A stretch of DNA of 64,000 nt. Source: Gyromitra esculenta (lineage: Eukaryota; Ascomycota; Pezizomycetes; Pezizales; Discinaceae). Shown here piece by piece: positions 13,515 through 27,795 of the stretch. The number at the start of each line of letters is the position of its first letter. Position 1 is the first letter of the stretch. The stretch covers positions 124,001 through 188,000 of the forward strand of contig JBCAML010000011.1 of assembly GCA_038503075.1 (NCBI GenBank). Direction: 5' to 3'. The notes beneath the pieces were generated by a model. That model had not been told where the DNA came from. It was given only the letters and a program-made list of their open reading frames with translations, and searched no databases. Position numbers and translations under genes: made by a program.

Positions 13515-16500
13515 ATCCCTTGCGCATGGCCCTGCATAAGTAGGTACCACACTCATGGGCGGAAATGACAGGTGTTGTGGATTTTGGGGGGGAGGATTGG
13601 GCAAACAAAGTCTAGACTACCCAGAAGATACATTAGCCAATGCATCATCGGGGCGAGAGAGGAATTTCTCAGCCCTGGGTCGAATCATCATTCGTTTCTT
13701 GTCATTCGTCATCGTGTGGCATTAAGCGTTGGGGAAACGCAAAGTGTCGTACGTACATGCTACAAAACCACATCTAATCATCGTGTCTCCGAGGGAGGAA
13801 TTTTCTTTAGTAGGTAGTTACACACTTTCTTATAAGTTATTCCCCCTTACTAGCTAGCAAATCGGTGGCAATTGTTATCGAGAATAACAAATAACAAAAA
13901 TAATAGATAGTTAGAGCTTTTCATTAGTTTGGCGGCGTTCGCATTTCTCGTAGTCACAGTACATATCTCATCTCATGAGCAATAAGTTCAGTTCCCCTGT
14001 CTCCACTTTTCTGTCCGCCTCTAACTTCCCCCACCCTAGATGCATGCATTGGATTAGTGTCCGTGCTTCCGCCTCAGGCACAGGAAAAGTCGTTGATGTA
14101 GGTTAGCGTCAGGAACATATGAAAAGGGATGGAAATAAGAAAAAAAAGACGGAAGACATTCACGATGTAGAACTCCGCGGTAAGAAAGCCAATTAGTCGG
14201 CAGTGGAAATAACTTTAGCCTTTCCCTATACCAATCCTTTTCCCCCACAACCCCCACACACCCTTGTTAATTCGAATTCTGGTTCCGAAGAAATTTAATG
14301 TACATGTCAAATTTCTGACTGATGATGGTTTGGGGGTGATAAATACAATAACCGCGCCATGTTATGCCGGGAATCCAGGGGACACAATTCATGGCCTATC
14401 TGGGCGCTCTACTCGTGCTTGCTCTGGACTCTCAGTCATCGCACAGACATTGCAGTGGCCGTGTTACGTGATAAAACGCCATAGACAGAACATCCATCTG
14501 AAGTTTCGCCTGAGAGCCAAGCCGGGTCATGATCATGGCCCAAGAACGAGGACTAGAAACCTTATTAGCGAGCCAAAATATCTCATATCCCATATCCCAT
14601 ATCCCATATCCCATATCCCACATGCAGAGGTGACATCTGCAGAGAAGGGAGCGTAGGATATGCCTACAGAGGGTGGGCATTGGGGGTGGGACATATCAGC
14701 TACTCGATTCCAGAGCATATGCCGTCCTCCCGTGATGTGTGATCCTCCCTCGTCGAGTCCCACGCGCCTAAAGTAAAGTGTCAAACCATCGACTCGCCAC
14801 TCGCTTTCAGCCATCTGGCCTTCGGGTGTCAACCTGACGTTCCTGATTAACTATCCGTCCGTCACTGAAACAAGATAAGATGGGTTTTCTACATCTCTCT
14901 TGCTTTACTTCTTCTTGATTCGGAATCTGTCCCTTCCGAAATGAAATTGTGTCGTGCAAGTTAGTTGGCTAGCTGGCTAGTCCTCTGTTTGAACTGGCTC
15001 GGAATCTAAAACGCATATCTTTTGTTTTGAATAAAACCCCTATGCATGATCGTGATCACGAACGTGGGCTCCTGCCGGGGGGAGAAGCCTGAGGATGGGG
15101 ATGGGGATGAGGATGAGGATGCCCTGCCAAGAACATCTACTGCCGTCTATGGACTGTCTACCCGGTCTGCTTTCCGTTTTGTATTTTCCCGAGACATGTT
15201 CGAGCACAAACTGCTGTGGTATGTCGTGCAGAAAAACCTCTCTGGACCTCTCAGCTTACACATTACGTTGTTTGGGCGCCACCAGCGAGCGAGCCTCTCG
15301 CTACGACTCTGCGACGCAACCCAACGGCTGATCGTCAATCTCGGGATTGGTGTGCTAGGGCTTACAGCTTGCGTGTAGCCACTCGACTACGTATACCTAT
15401 CGTGATTGTATCGATGCAATTCTCCGAGATCTCCTTCTAATCAAAGGGCGTGTGTGTGAGTGTGAATCACGCCACAAATATTCCCATTCTCCCTATATTC
15501 ACTGAGCTTCTTCTGGATCGTATTTCTACATTTTTTTCTCTGACTCTCCTCCCCATCCCTGTCTAGGCTATGGATGGTGTCGGTGACACAGGTATTACTA
15601 GAGCCTCGTTCCCTCCCCCCCCAACGTTATTGGTAAGTCGTTGCGGAAGCACGGCCAAGGTTAAACTCTTGCTTTAGGAAACTTCTGTCACTCAGCGGCC
15701 CTTCTTAACCACCCCTCCCCCTTGGAGGTGGAGATAAGGTGACGGATATCAAATAAAACTGCATCAACGTACTCTATGTATGTTGGTAGCACTTCGATCA
15801 CGGTTAAGGCGAAGGCGAAGGCGGGAGATGTGATGATGGACAGGGTGCGGCACTGTATAGTAACTGTACTAGCAATGCAATCAGTATAGAGACCTGCCTA
15901 GGGAGGTTAATATCGAGAAAAGGAGAACGTTAAGACCACGATTTGTGGGACATATCTGGTTCTGGGTTGACGGAGCTTCCCGGTTCTTGAGTCCAGGGTG
16001 GGGTTAGGGTTTTTGGTGCTGATGATTGCTCCAACAACTGCAGGCGACCATTCAAGGGATTTGGCAACATTACCCTATTCTTACATCATAATTGCACTAG
16101 AGCTCGAAAACCAGAATATCTTCCGGGGTTGAGATGCATGATAAATTCTGCATGGGTATTAATAAAGCCGCTTGCATATTGTGGTATTGCCTCAGTCAAT
16201 CAGTCATGAAGCGTGCGTTCGTTTGTTCGTTCTCCACTCGAACTCCAACGTCAGTACTGCATTCCAGGATACGAAGCCAAACAATCCGTAATTTAATCGA
16301 ATTAAACCCAAGCCCGGCAAATACCGACTCCGAGGTCCTATGACAGGACCCGTCTATCTGCAAAGATCCTGGAATCGCTAAGGGGAGTGGGAAAGGCTAG
16401 CTAGCTAGCTAGCTCTCGAGTGGACATGGGTTGGGTAAAACGAAACGGTATCGTGGATTCGTCTTTCTGGATGTTCTGGGTCTCTATATTGCCCTGAGGC

Positions 16501-19500
16501 TTTCTCGCTTCGTTTTCCCTCTAGCCCGAGTTACGGGGCAATGTAGGTAAAATTATTTGTGGAGATCTAGCATACATAACCCGGACGGTTGCTTGAGCGC
16601 ATGCATGCATATATGCACATGTATTCTGTGATACCCAGGTTTGGTAGTCTCCTGTATTGAAGCCTACTTTGTTTGTTGCAGGGTATATTTATTATACAGA
16701 TTATTGCATTTGTGTGTGTGTGCGAGAGAAAAATTCTTTATGACTAGTACTTGCACCGGAAGTTGGTACTACCAATGCAAGCAGCGTGGTAATTCTCCAT
16801 GCTCTGAAAATCACTCGGCAAGACTGCTAAGTAACCGTCAGCTGAGAATCTGGGTTTTAAATGAGCGGTAATACTAATTCCCGGGAGATAGTACGAGTAC
16901 CTGGGATGGACTTGTAAAAATCAAAATCAAAATATCAAACGAGATCTAGAACTCTAGGCTATCACAGGAAGCTGGATGTGTTTCTCAGGCGCACGTACCT
17001 CCGCATGGCTGTGAATCGTTAATTTTCCGGGTATGCTTTTAGGCTACAAGGAGGCATCGGGGTCTGGGGATTTTCTAACGGTTCCCAGAGGACCAGTATT
17101 GTTCCATACATCGGTAGGTGGATATATGTATGTGTGGTTCAGATCTACCCGGCACTTTCTGGCCCTGCAATGTTGCCACATGTCAGCAAGCTGTATGTGT
17201 GGTAGCGGTACTTTATTTTTTTCGCCTGTACGCATCGAACCCCTGACTTGGCCTTGCGCAGAGAACACTCCGGTGCACTTCTCTGCAGGTAATACGGAGC
17301 GCATGGCATCGTCCCCTTTGGTAGTGGCTAACGTTATCCAAGCCCAAGCCTTTTTTTTCCCTTCCCCCTTGATCATGATGCTTTCACCGGGCGACCGTTT
17401 TCAAGAAAGTAAAACGCCCACACGTGTCTGCTATGGGGCTCGAACTAAGCTGGATTCTTCAGGCTTCCTTGTAGCTTCGATTTATCAGCAATCGCGAGCC
17501 GATACTGGAGATAAGTTTTATTTTTATTTATTTTTTTCGGCGTAAACGCCGTTCGTTGCATGTTGTAGCATGTAGTTAGTAGGGACGTATAGTTTTATCA
17601 GTACCTATTCGGAGGTATTCCGAGAGATTTCCCACAGGCTAGGCCCAAATCTCGCTTTTGTCGTATGGAAGAGCTCGCTCTAACTTAGATTACCGATTAC
17701 GATGGAATACGTGCATGAGACGCCTGATTCGAAATCAGACGGTCCTCAACCTGCTAAAACAGGTTAATGCTTGGCAGGTACCTAGGTGGTAGAGTGGAGT
17801 AGAGCAGCTGTGGTACATACCGTCGATGGAATACCTGTCACGATACTTTACATCAATTCACTGATCGCCAGGTCCCAGATATATCGGTCTCTTCTCCATC
17901 CCCCGGGCCTCCCTCCCTCCTCCTTTATTTGGGAGTTAATTAGTTGATGACTGGCGCTCGATAGATTAAGTCTGAACAATATATAAATATATATATGAAA
18001 TTTGTCTCGCTAAGCTTTAATTGCCGTTAACTACGCGAAGAGGGTACCGGTTTACTTCTATTTACATCTAAAGTCCATGGATGAAGGAAAAAATGTCTGT
18101 CTACGGCAACGGCCATCGATTTAATAAAATATATTATAGTACATGATGTGGTATGGCGGCGCTGGTTCGATGGAATGCTGATTTATTGGGCGCGAAAATA
18201 AATAAAATAAATCACTATCGTGCGCATCTGTCAGACGTTCATTCCTTCCTGCCTTTTGAGCCTCGCTTGTATACGTAGCAGAGCCTGAAACCAGCCAATC
18301 GATATGTGTGCTTTTCGGCTCCTGGCTTCCCTTTCTGAAACTCTCTGTAACCCTAGTCTAGCATACTGCCGAGCGTTTTCTGACTCACCAGTAGGTTCAT
18401 ATGCAGGTACACAAATTCTCTGTGTGTCTTTACCCGGATTTGCCGATCTTCGGTGGAGGGTCTGAGGTTTCTTAAGTTCGTGCTATATAGCTATATATGG
18501 ACAGGGGAGATGTTAATACCGATTACAGTTTTAGGTGTGAGGGTGTTCTTTCGGATATCATATTTGCTTCGAGATAGAGTGTTGATCGGTATCTTAATTT
18601 CTATTTGTGTGCCCTTTACTTGGGTAGTAGGTAATAAGGTAGTAATATGCAGAAACTATAATTTAATATTCAATAATCCATTACAATTGGGAATTGCTAG
18701 GGTTAGGTATCCCAAGAACAGGTAGCTGGGTACGTACATACATACAAACCTAGAATTCCAACAAACAAGATACATACATGCGTATATATATATATGAACT
18801 GCTCCTATGACTATATCGGTCCCAAGGCTATCTGCAACGCAGTGATGGTTTTTGTTGGGTCGGGCTCCAGTAATCTTCAAGCATCTAGATCTATGGCTTC
18901 CCCACTCCCAACTGATTGGGTTGAGAAGCTTGATGAGTTGTAACTGAGGTTCCGTTCGGGGAAAGGATGTTCGGAGAACCGGGCCTGCTTCCATGACGAG
19001 CTTCTGCGCTTCTTCTTCTTTCTGTTCATACTGGATATTGTATATAAGGTGTACGCATACTGAGTTGTAGCTGGGTAATGGGTATGAGCACGTATGGAGG
19101 TATCGATATTAGGGGTCAATGATATTCTAGTAGCTGAAGTTCGAATATTCAGTGTTCTGTAAGATATTTCTCGCGATGGCTAGCCATCGTGCGTATGTCG
19201 GTCTATGTGGGAATGTGTTGTGACTGTACTTTTTTTTGTAAATGGATTGTTTCCGAATCCTGTATAAAGCTGCACATTTAGCGTTATTTATTACGGTACG
19301 TAGACCTGATACTTCGCCGGAATACGAGCAGGTATTCGGTCTCGATTAGAACGGGGGGCCCCACCAACGAACAGGCAACTGGAGCGGGGCCTCGCTAGTG
19401 CCCCGCCATTTTCCAAATTGGCCGGGAAATTTCTCCGCTCAGGATGGATCCGTAGCCCAAATCCCTGGCCCGGAGCGGGTTTTCATTTCTCCCCACGCCC

Positions 19501-20160
19501 CCCCGCCCCCCACCGGGTCCACTCCACTCTAAGGCAGGCAGATATTACTTGGTATCAAAGATTGTGGGGTTTTGCTGCGATGTTAAGCTTTTTCGAAGGA
19601 TGTCGTGTCGTGAACCTTGAAATTACATCAGTGCTGGGTTCTCTTGATGGTGGAGTCTCCTGTGGGGTCTCCCTTACCTAATTAGTATAAATTACCGGGG
19701 CATTAAGGCCGGAAAGGACCTTCATCTGTGACCCAGGGTTAAAGGACGAAGACTTTTTCGATGCTGGGGCTAGGATTGTCTTAACCAGATCTCGGTCCTC
19801 GGGATTAGAACTATCTTTTCGCAGCGGAGTAATAATAAGGCAGTATTCTAGAAGTTCTGTAGACACAGTTGATATTACGGACGTATAAACGACGTTCCCT
19901 TGACCAATCGGGGCGCGAGGGGAGTTGTGTGGTAGTGCAGTACTCTTACTTTCCATATCGGGAAATTTTGGACAACAGTGCTAGGTTAGGGCGAACCCAA
20001 GACCACTACTGGGCTCAACCACAGACCTAGATGGTTAGTTAGCATTGCTAGGGCGCGATTTCCAGCTACTAAAGCGTAATACTAACTAGAAAAGTTTACA
20101 TGATTCCATTTCTATGTGTCTGAGCTGCTGTAGAAACCAGTGAGGTAGGACGTATCCGGT
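13515..20160. other. long gene-poor stretch with simple repeats
   Basis: No convincing coding sequence on either strand. Simple repeats include a CATATCC heptamer array at about 14578-14621, a GGGATG/GAGGATG hexamer run at 15095-15121, GCTA repeats at 16397-16415 and TA-rich runs near 18785. Open frames up to 170 codons (for example plus, ending 17545) lack introns, domains or sensible composition. Confidence 0.5.
14578..14621. repeat. CATATCC heptamer tandem array
   Basis: About six copies of a seven-base unit (CATATCC with one CATATCT variant) lie head to tail. This is a plain minisatellite; I attach no function. Confidence 0.9.
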
Positions 20161-20162
20161 AC

Positions 20163-20300
20163 TGTTCTAAAACTCAACCTGATATGGTGGACAATGTGGC
20201 AATAGGACAGAAACGGTTCTATATCCCGCTGATTCAAGTGTTTTCTACGCGTAAGCCATATGCTAGCACCGGGCTGTCTCTCGCTAGTTTAGACGGTATG
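20163..20300. repeat. dispersed repeat pair, copy C
   Basis: About 135 bases align with 23533-23665 in the same orientation. Shared blocks in order are TAAAACTMAACCTGATAT, AATGTGGC, GACAG, CAAGTGTTTTCTACGC/CAAAGTGTTTTCTACGC, TAAGCC, and the CACCGGG/TACCGGG to AGTTTA segment. Differences are mostly transitions. No terminal repeats or coding potential are evident. Confidence 0.75.
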
Positions 20301-23300
20301 TTCGGCAGAGGCGGTAAATCTAAAAGTATCATAACTACTAGTTCAGGGTGTGGCTGTCTAACCTTCAAATACGGTTGCGTCGGAAGCACTGTGCAAGTCT
20401 TAGTACTCTAGTGGCAGCCGTGTGCTGATGTCGTATGTGTGCTAACGACAGATTCGTTCCTTCTTCGTTTTTCGGGGCACGCATTAATAGAAGCGCTATA
20501 CTTATCAAGGTAGAATCACCTTGGATCCTTTGTGTGACGCTGATCTAATTCGTAGAGTAAGAAAGCGCCACCATCTCATTCTGCTTATCTATATATATTG
20601 AATGGCGAATACAGTTAACCAACTCTACTAAAATTTCGTGGAGTCTGGGTACGAACGATGGGATGGAGGAAGAATGGTCTACAGTTCGGTAATCACCTCA
20701 TTGCCAAGGATTTGGTAAAGGCTGTGACTTCTACGGCGAGGAGTTATATTATGTTGCCCTTCCGCCTAGACACCTACAGCCTTAGTAGTGCTGGCCACAA
20801 AGGTTTATGTTCTGGCGGGGGGAACCAGAGAAGGGTAAAGAAATTTTTTATTACTTCCTGCATAACCCGCGATGGGAATCTCTCCATTCTGTCTCGCACC
20901 CCCGTTTTCACAGCGTGTTTCAAGTTAAAACCACATCTATCATATCATGATCATTCGACTACTGACGTGAGAATTAATGTACGGGAAGCGAGGTACGGAC
21001 TATCTAGGGTTGGGCAGAGCAGCGTGCTAGCTGCACTTAGGCATGAGGTTTTCTTCATGACGGTGGACGTGCCACGCAACTGCATACTGAAGTACGTCCT
21101 CAGGTGACGAAGCTCATTAATATTGTTATTGCCTTCAGGTAAATTTTATCCCTTAGACCATCGAGCTTGGCCAGGATTGAGACTACTAACCGAATATAGA
21201 AGGCGGAATATGTACATGTTCTACCCCGGCGTCAAGGGATTCGGCAAAATATTATCGTTCGATCAATATCGCGAAGCGCAGATATGACAACCTGCTTAGT
21301 TAAATCTACTCATGTCTGGCTGGTGTTTCTAAAACGGACTGCTCCTGTTTCCTGCCCAGAAACTAGTGAAGCTAAGTGTGATGCAGCCTTTGGGGAAATG
21401 GAGTGACAACTGCGGAATACGCGTGAGATATACTTGAAACCATCTAGGACTAAGTCTTTGCTATCGAAAAATCGATCTACAACTAAAACTCTACTGTACT
21501 TGTTTACTACAAACATGGACACACGCAGTTTGAATACGTGTTTGAATACCTTGATAACCCTAACCCATAGACATAGTGTGGATCTCGACGTCATTCGTCT
21601 AACCCCCGCGATGTCCATACGTTTCGGTATCGATTTCTTAATCGCTGAGTATTATCAGAACTTACTCGGGTTCCTCTACACAATATGACGAGTCGTAAAT
21701 AAGCCGTTGAGGCTGTAAACCAAATACCCTCCTCCGTGCTCTCTCCCTGCATGCAGCCGTTTGGGTTTGCTTTGAGCTACCTAGGTTTATCCTGTATATA
21801 TAAATGCGTGGCAAAATTTGAAAAAAAAACCGTTGAGACTAGTGTTATAGGTGGATGGATCTTCGGGTACCACCCCTACTTACGTCTTTAGTCCCCCCAT
21901 CAAGGTTAGAGGTGTCAGCGCATTTCTGCTGCTGCGAGTTAGTGCTGACTTGGTGCGAGGAATGGAGATGCTTGGTAACTATTAGATTTGGAATTAGGAG
22001 CTGCAGATCAAGATATCTGATAGTGCGGCAATGATGTCGGAAGAGTCATCATAAGGAAAGACAGCCACTAGGAATCTTAACCGATCTAATATGGAGTCGC
22101 TTAAGTACTGTATACTAGTACGTTCTTGATAGTCATTGGATACATCTTGTCGATACATTCGAATGATATAATATTTAAGTCTATAGAAAACTAAAACTGG
22201 AAGGTGGCATGAGTAGCCCGGAGTTTCAAGTCTAAAAGGAAGGGTATTATCCTGGCCCTTGCGTAGACCACCTGATGGTGAGATTTAATCGCGTAGCCTT
22301 AGACTGTTGATGGGTGTGGCGCATGCTTAAGGTAAGTATCTTCTACTAGGCGTTCGAGTGATAATCAGTGAATATGGTATGTCTAATATCACTCCTCCTA
22401 TTCCTATTAGGGGTGTGAGTTCCAGTAAGCCTAGGCATCGTCTCTTGGAATTTTTCTGATGACAAATTCGCAGTTTTGCGATGCTTCCGCTAACCCCGAC
22501 ACACCCCTGTCCATTTAAACTTGCGTGCTACCTATCCCCAGGCTCCATGTGAGGCGTCTATTGTCGCATTTCAAGGTGTATGCTCAGTACGTCTACTTCG
22601 GGATGTGCTCCGTATGCAAGTAATATTCGCAAATCGGTAACTTTTGTAATGTGGACTAGACCCACGAGCCGTAAAAAAAAAGAATGTGTGTGGAGTGTGT
22701 GGCTTTTTATGGGGTGATACCCCAGCTGCAGCCCTGACTACAGAACTTAACGGATTAGGAATAAATGACCCGTTATTGTAAGGTCTGTGTATGTAGGAGG
22801 TGCTTTAAATTTCTGTATGTTCTAGAGAGTACTTACCTTGTGATATATTAAACGCATGGGCTGCGAAACCATGTTTGCTGTGTCTGGAATCAAGCCATGG
22901 AATGGAGCGACATGGAATCAAACCTTGGGGCATAGCTAGTACAGATCTATAAGCAAGGTTTGGTATCATAGCTAAATTTGACTTGAAGGGAAGACATGGA
23001 TACATAGTATTTGCAGTGTCGTAACCAAACTACCAACATTAATACAACTATGCGAAGCCATTATGCGCATACAGTCTGTACTTCGTGATCTTCGATACGT
23101 AATTCCTTGGAATGGCCACGTTTCGATAAGTGTAGATTCGCAATAGCTAAGTGGGGAGGGGCTGAGAGCGCATGGATTACCTGCATATAGAAACTTTCAT
23201 AAGTATCTATGTTTCCCCTGAACCAACAACGTTGAAAAAAATTTTAGCTTCGCTGTAAACGTGGGGAATTATGGTCTAAAATGCTAGTACCGAGAATACA

Positions 23301-23532
23301 GACATAAATAATTCAATTTTTCCGTGGACCCCGAGTATCAGTTTGGATGTCAATGGCTCTAAAGAAAGGATCTTATGCATGTATGACTTCTCGTGATGTC
23401 GATACCTGTAACCGGATATGCAATATAGTAGCCCCCATTTCTTCTCTTACACCCGTGGTAGTAATACTCTAAGTAAGGCAAGAAGACAGAGAAAGATACC
23501 GTATATTGATCAGATACGACCCGATGCTACGT
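20301..23532. other. gene-poor, no gene seen
   Basis: The only frame of note (plus, 20658-21107, 149 codons) has no recognisable domain or biased composition and is probably chance. Around 22880-22950 a local direct repeat of a GGAATCAAGCC/GGAATCAAACC motif occurs. Otherwise I see nothing definable. Confidence 0.45.
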
Positions 23533-23665
23533 TAAAACTAAACCTGATATAGCGATGAATGTGGCGAAAGAGACAGGAACTACTCTGTATCCGGCTGGTC
23601 AAAGTGTTTTCTACGCATAAGCCACATGTTAATACCGGGTCGTATCTGGCCAGTTTATACGATAG
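23533..23665. repeat. dispersed repeat pair, copy D
   Basis: This is the partner of 20163-20300, about 3.3 kb away in direct orientation. Similarity starts at TTAAAACTAAACC and fades after TTTATACGATAG, so the recognisable unit is about 135 bases. Confidence 0.75.
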
Positions 23666-26584
23666 TTACAGTCCCCCTTGCGGGTTTCGGAGCTAAGCTA
23701 GTTATTCGGGGCATCACAGGCTCGGACGGACGATTATTCCGATTCCTTAACTGTATAGTACGACGTATACATAGGATACATCTCCAATACCATCATGGTC
23801 AAATGGAAATTGCCTCAGGAGAGCTAATAGATTTTGACTGTTCTCTGAGAATTAATCGCTACTAGTTCACATCGTTCAGATCCAATTCGTCGAAATCTAT
23901 TGATACAAGGTTCTAAATCCAACCCCACCATTCGTCGCGGGGTTGCGGAAAATCCCGCCTGTGCCACCGATCTGCTCACCGATCGGGTATAGTCTGGCTT
24001 ATAGTGAGTACAATAATTGCCTAGGCGATTATTCGTCATGGGTGAGTGACAATTGCAAAGAAATAAGTAAACAGGATTGAAAATAGAACCCGTTGAGTCT
24101 ACAAGCAGGTTTGATCATGCTTTAAATCCTTGTATCTTGTGATTAGCTTTGCTATTCACTACCTCGATACGGGCTTAAATTACCCATTACAGCTATTCTC
24201 AGAGGCTTTTTGCTAATTATTTACCTATCATTAGTAAAAGATAAAATAGGTTATACAGATGTTTCTAGGGGGAAGAAGTAGCAGTTTGCTGTTATGGTTC
24301 TTGAGGCTCTCTAACCCGTGTCCACTTCCTCAGTTTTTTTCTTCAGTTAAGCCTTCTTAATTGTCACAATTAGCGTGTTTACATATCAGCGTTCTATTGC
24401 CAATTGTGAGCCTAGGGCTTGCATTGTAACTGGAACATCACAAAATGTCAAAATTAAATATTTCAGACAATATGAAGTTTATGATTGCACGGATCTGGAG
24501 AACAATCAGCGGCAGATCGCTTTCATAAAAATCGCTAGGCCAAGGTTTGTTAGAACTTACGCGAGAAGATGGCTCGCTTGGATTTATTGCTCGTAAGTAG
24601 ACAGCTTAGATGCAGCAAGCTTAAATGGGATCCAAAATAGTACATTAATTGAACGACCCATGCACGTATACGTATCGGCAAGGATCCCGATTTGTTTATC
24701 CACCATCTTAGATTATCTCTAGGAAGCTCTAGTTATCACACGTTATTAGGTAAGTAATTGACTGGCGAATATCCCTATGGCAGTGGGGAAACAAGAGCCC
24801 TGACATGAATGATGTGCATGCACGAGCCCTACATACGGTTAAGCTGGAGTTATTGGAATCGAGGCACTGCCGAAATCTGCCGGGACCCGAGCAGGATATG
24901 CGCAACATGCATCCCCTGCAAATGTGATCACTCCAGAGTACTAGTACGATTATTTCCATCTAGCTTTTTTGAATTTCGGCTTCGTAGAGGTATCTGATCA
25001 AAGCCGCGAGAGTCCTCGATTGGGACGAGCGAGATAGCGGTAAATTGATTTCCGATAAGAAGCGGAGATCGAAGTAAGATCTATTTTGAGGGTTCTCTTG
25101 TTCCTCTAGGGGGGTGCTATTGGCTGTGGTCTCTTCTCGATTACATTAGCCTATATGTGGGCTTCGTATGGTGTTTTGGAAAAGGTACGTGTATCGAAGT
25201 ACAGAGGAGATCGAGTGAGCTACTATGAGTAAGCGTATCACGATCGTGGTAATCTGCCCGTGAGTTCATCTCAGCCGCTCTATGGACGAGATGAGGTGTA
25301 TCGCCGTACCTATTAATTGCTTCCTAGATGGGTAGAAACCACTTTGGATCTCCTGCAATTCAGAATGTTACTCAAGCACGAAGGTTATTATGAAACCTGG
25401 GGTCAAGGGTCTAGGCTCGCTCTGTCAGGGCAAAGCTACCCTGATTTGCTGTATTTTCGTCGTGTCACCACACTTGAGTTTCCCACGCCACAGGAATACA
25501 CAAGGCGTCAGGAATTAATATGACAGATATACCAAGCTCGGGCTGACACTCGGATCCGTTATCTGCCTAGCTAGAATGTGGATTAACTCGTCACGTGATG
25601 GGCTTGGGTATCATAATGGCTCGGATGGGGTTTGGCCCTGTAACATTAATGGTCAGGTATTTTCGGTTAATAGCTGGTCCAGATTTCCCGAACTCATCTA
25701 TTCGGTTGATAGAGACCGTATCTTGACCTATTGTTTCGTTCTTAGCTATGGGAATTTGCGGTTTTTTTCGTACGTATATACAGTGCATAAGGTACATGTA
25801 CCTTAAACGTCGTGGCAGTTACGTGTAGTTGCAATCGCAATGAAGCTCTATTACTCGGGGCAGGCAAAAAGTACCCGGAAATGCAATCTGTATGCATGCT
25901 ATTCTGACTAGCCAAACAATAGGATTCTACTGAATCGCCTAATCGACTAAGCCCCCTAGCAACTTGCATTTACGGATACTTATTGCCTGCCCCGAGTACT
26001 TGGGGGAGTTACTGCCGAGAATGATCGCCTGGCATCCGATTTGGCACCCATTTAGAGCATACATTTGCGTCCAACAAGTCCCTGCGGTTTTTGAAGTACC
26101 GTGATGCAAAGAGGCGATGCCAAACTTTCTCAAGAAGACATAATTTTATTCTATCTATCTTTATTATCGTTTAAATAAATCGCGTATGAATTTAATTATC
26201 TCATTTTTTTCTCTCTATTAAATACCAAATATTTTGTTGAGATCTGCCTATCCATCTCGTTGTGGTACTAGTTCAGAATTATATAAATCGCGAAACCGCA
26301 GCTGCAGGGCCTTGCAGGACGCAATCATACGTATACTACTGCCTACTTCACGGCATCCTATAGCTACACGTTATCCAGCCCTAGGATAAATAATTAGGGT
26401 CGTTGCTCGGCGTGGATGGCATCTCAACTTAAGGGCTAGTTACCCTACTTACGAAAGAAAGTAAAAGGTGCTTTTCTCGTCCGTAATTTTAATTGGATGT
26501 CTTTCTATACGGTTAAAATTACGTTAAGAAGAATACGGGTTATATATCCTAAACTTGAACGACAATTATTACTAAGCCTTAACA
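23666..26584. other. gene-poor, no gene seen
   Basis: No supported gene or known element. The short open frames have no domain signal. The right end is the 3' flank of the broken gene at 26585-27795. Confidence 0.45.
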
Positions 26585-27795
26585 TCATTCACCTCGTTCT
26601 TTTTGGATAAAGCTCTTAGTAGAGGTGAGGTGGTCTAGATCTGTGTCTTGGCCAAACTCAACCTTCTCGGTCTCAGTGATAAAAAATTTGTAAAGATCTT
26701 TAGTGTAGTCCCTTTTAGCTTCTTTCTCGATATTGCTTGTTGAAATAAATGTTATGACTAATATTGCAATAGGAAACCTTTACCAAGCCTACGTATTAGG
26801 CACCAGTCCTCATAATATACTTTCCCGTCCGAAACACATTTTAAGTTCATGATCCAATGAAATCCAACCGCTTCCATAAAACCAACCATCGTTTCTATTA
26901 CCATCCACCTCCTCCTGGGCTGGGTACACAATACGCCGATACGCAGGTATATAATTAGCAAAAAGGTGACAAATTCTTTTTTCCAGAGGCATTTTATTCT
27001 CCATGAGAGATCTAATCTGCTGAATGTCCTTGGAAGTCTGCCGATGCCTTCTGTTGGCACCGGGGATCTCGGGGTTGCCAAACCCATATGGCTCGCGACT
27101 GCGCAGAACCAATCTCGCTTTCCTGTGCACTCCTCAAAGCCCCGTCCGTCCTCCGTAAGCGCTCTATCAATCATTGGAGAAATGAGAACAAGTAGATTAT
27201 GCAAGTCATATCGCAGGAAGTCTATCAAGGGCTCCGCGTGATAGTCATAGTTATCGAAGATGCAGTGATCTACCCAATGGAGCCGCAAAAAACTATCGAA
27301 GGGCTTAATACTGCTTGCGTTTTCTGGAGAAAACATGAAAGGCGGGACAATTTTGTGGTGGAAGAGATCGCAGTAGATCCAGAAATTTAGTAGTGCAAAG
27401 CGGACGTTTTCACAGACCAGCAACATGCAGAGTGCATCGCGACATCCGATATGATACTCCTCGTTCCTTTCGCTGAGTCTTTCTTCGTAGCCTTCTTCCG
27501 CCCAGTCAAAGTATCTAATATCATGCGGTGAATCCCGATCCGCTGAACTACGCTTCCAAGTTTTACGTAGCTCTTTTCCGCATTCGGCGTCTAAATTTTG
27601 AAACAGCGGGTCCAGTAGTGTCCTCTTTATCTAGCTTGCTCTTAGATAATCGCTCAAGCTGATCATGAGTGGTTCGATTTCTAGTGCTAGACGCAGTAAA
27701 AAATCTGGTCCTGCCGCGATGGCATTTATTAAAGTTTCTTTACGTTCCGGGTGCGCTTTATCAACAGCCCAGTCAGCGAGTTTACGTACTTTCAT
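26585..27795 (-). pseudogene. unknown protein gene with an in-frame stop
   Basis: From ATG 27795 one reading frame runs MKVRKLADWAVDKAHPERK onward, meets a single TAG at 27633-27631, and then continues open in the same frame for 292 more codons to 26758. A further coding-like stretch in another frame (ending KSFIQKERGE at 26585) suggests a last exon after a short intron. The protein would be about 390 residues, rich in Trp, Phe and charged residues, with no signal peptide and no domain I know. The TAG is one C-to-T step from CAG. An intron spanning the TAG is possible but I see no good donor apart from GTACGT directly after the start codon. I therefore favour a pseudogene or a recently broken allele. 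Confidence 0.55.

Noticed and set aside
17225..17290. tRNA-like string CATCGAACCCCTGACTTGG
   Set aside because: It resembles a minus-strand T-arm and variable region, but I could not find a matching acceptor stem or anticodon arm at the right distance.
17033..17545. 170-codon plus-strand open frame
   Set aside because: An overlapping minus-strand frame is equally open and neither shows motifs or biased codon use.
20658..21107. 149-codon plus-strand open frame
   Set aside because: No domain, no splice signals, mixed composition, and no similarity to neighbours; probably chance in low-stop sequence.
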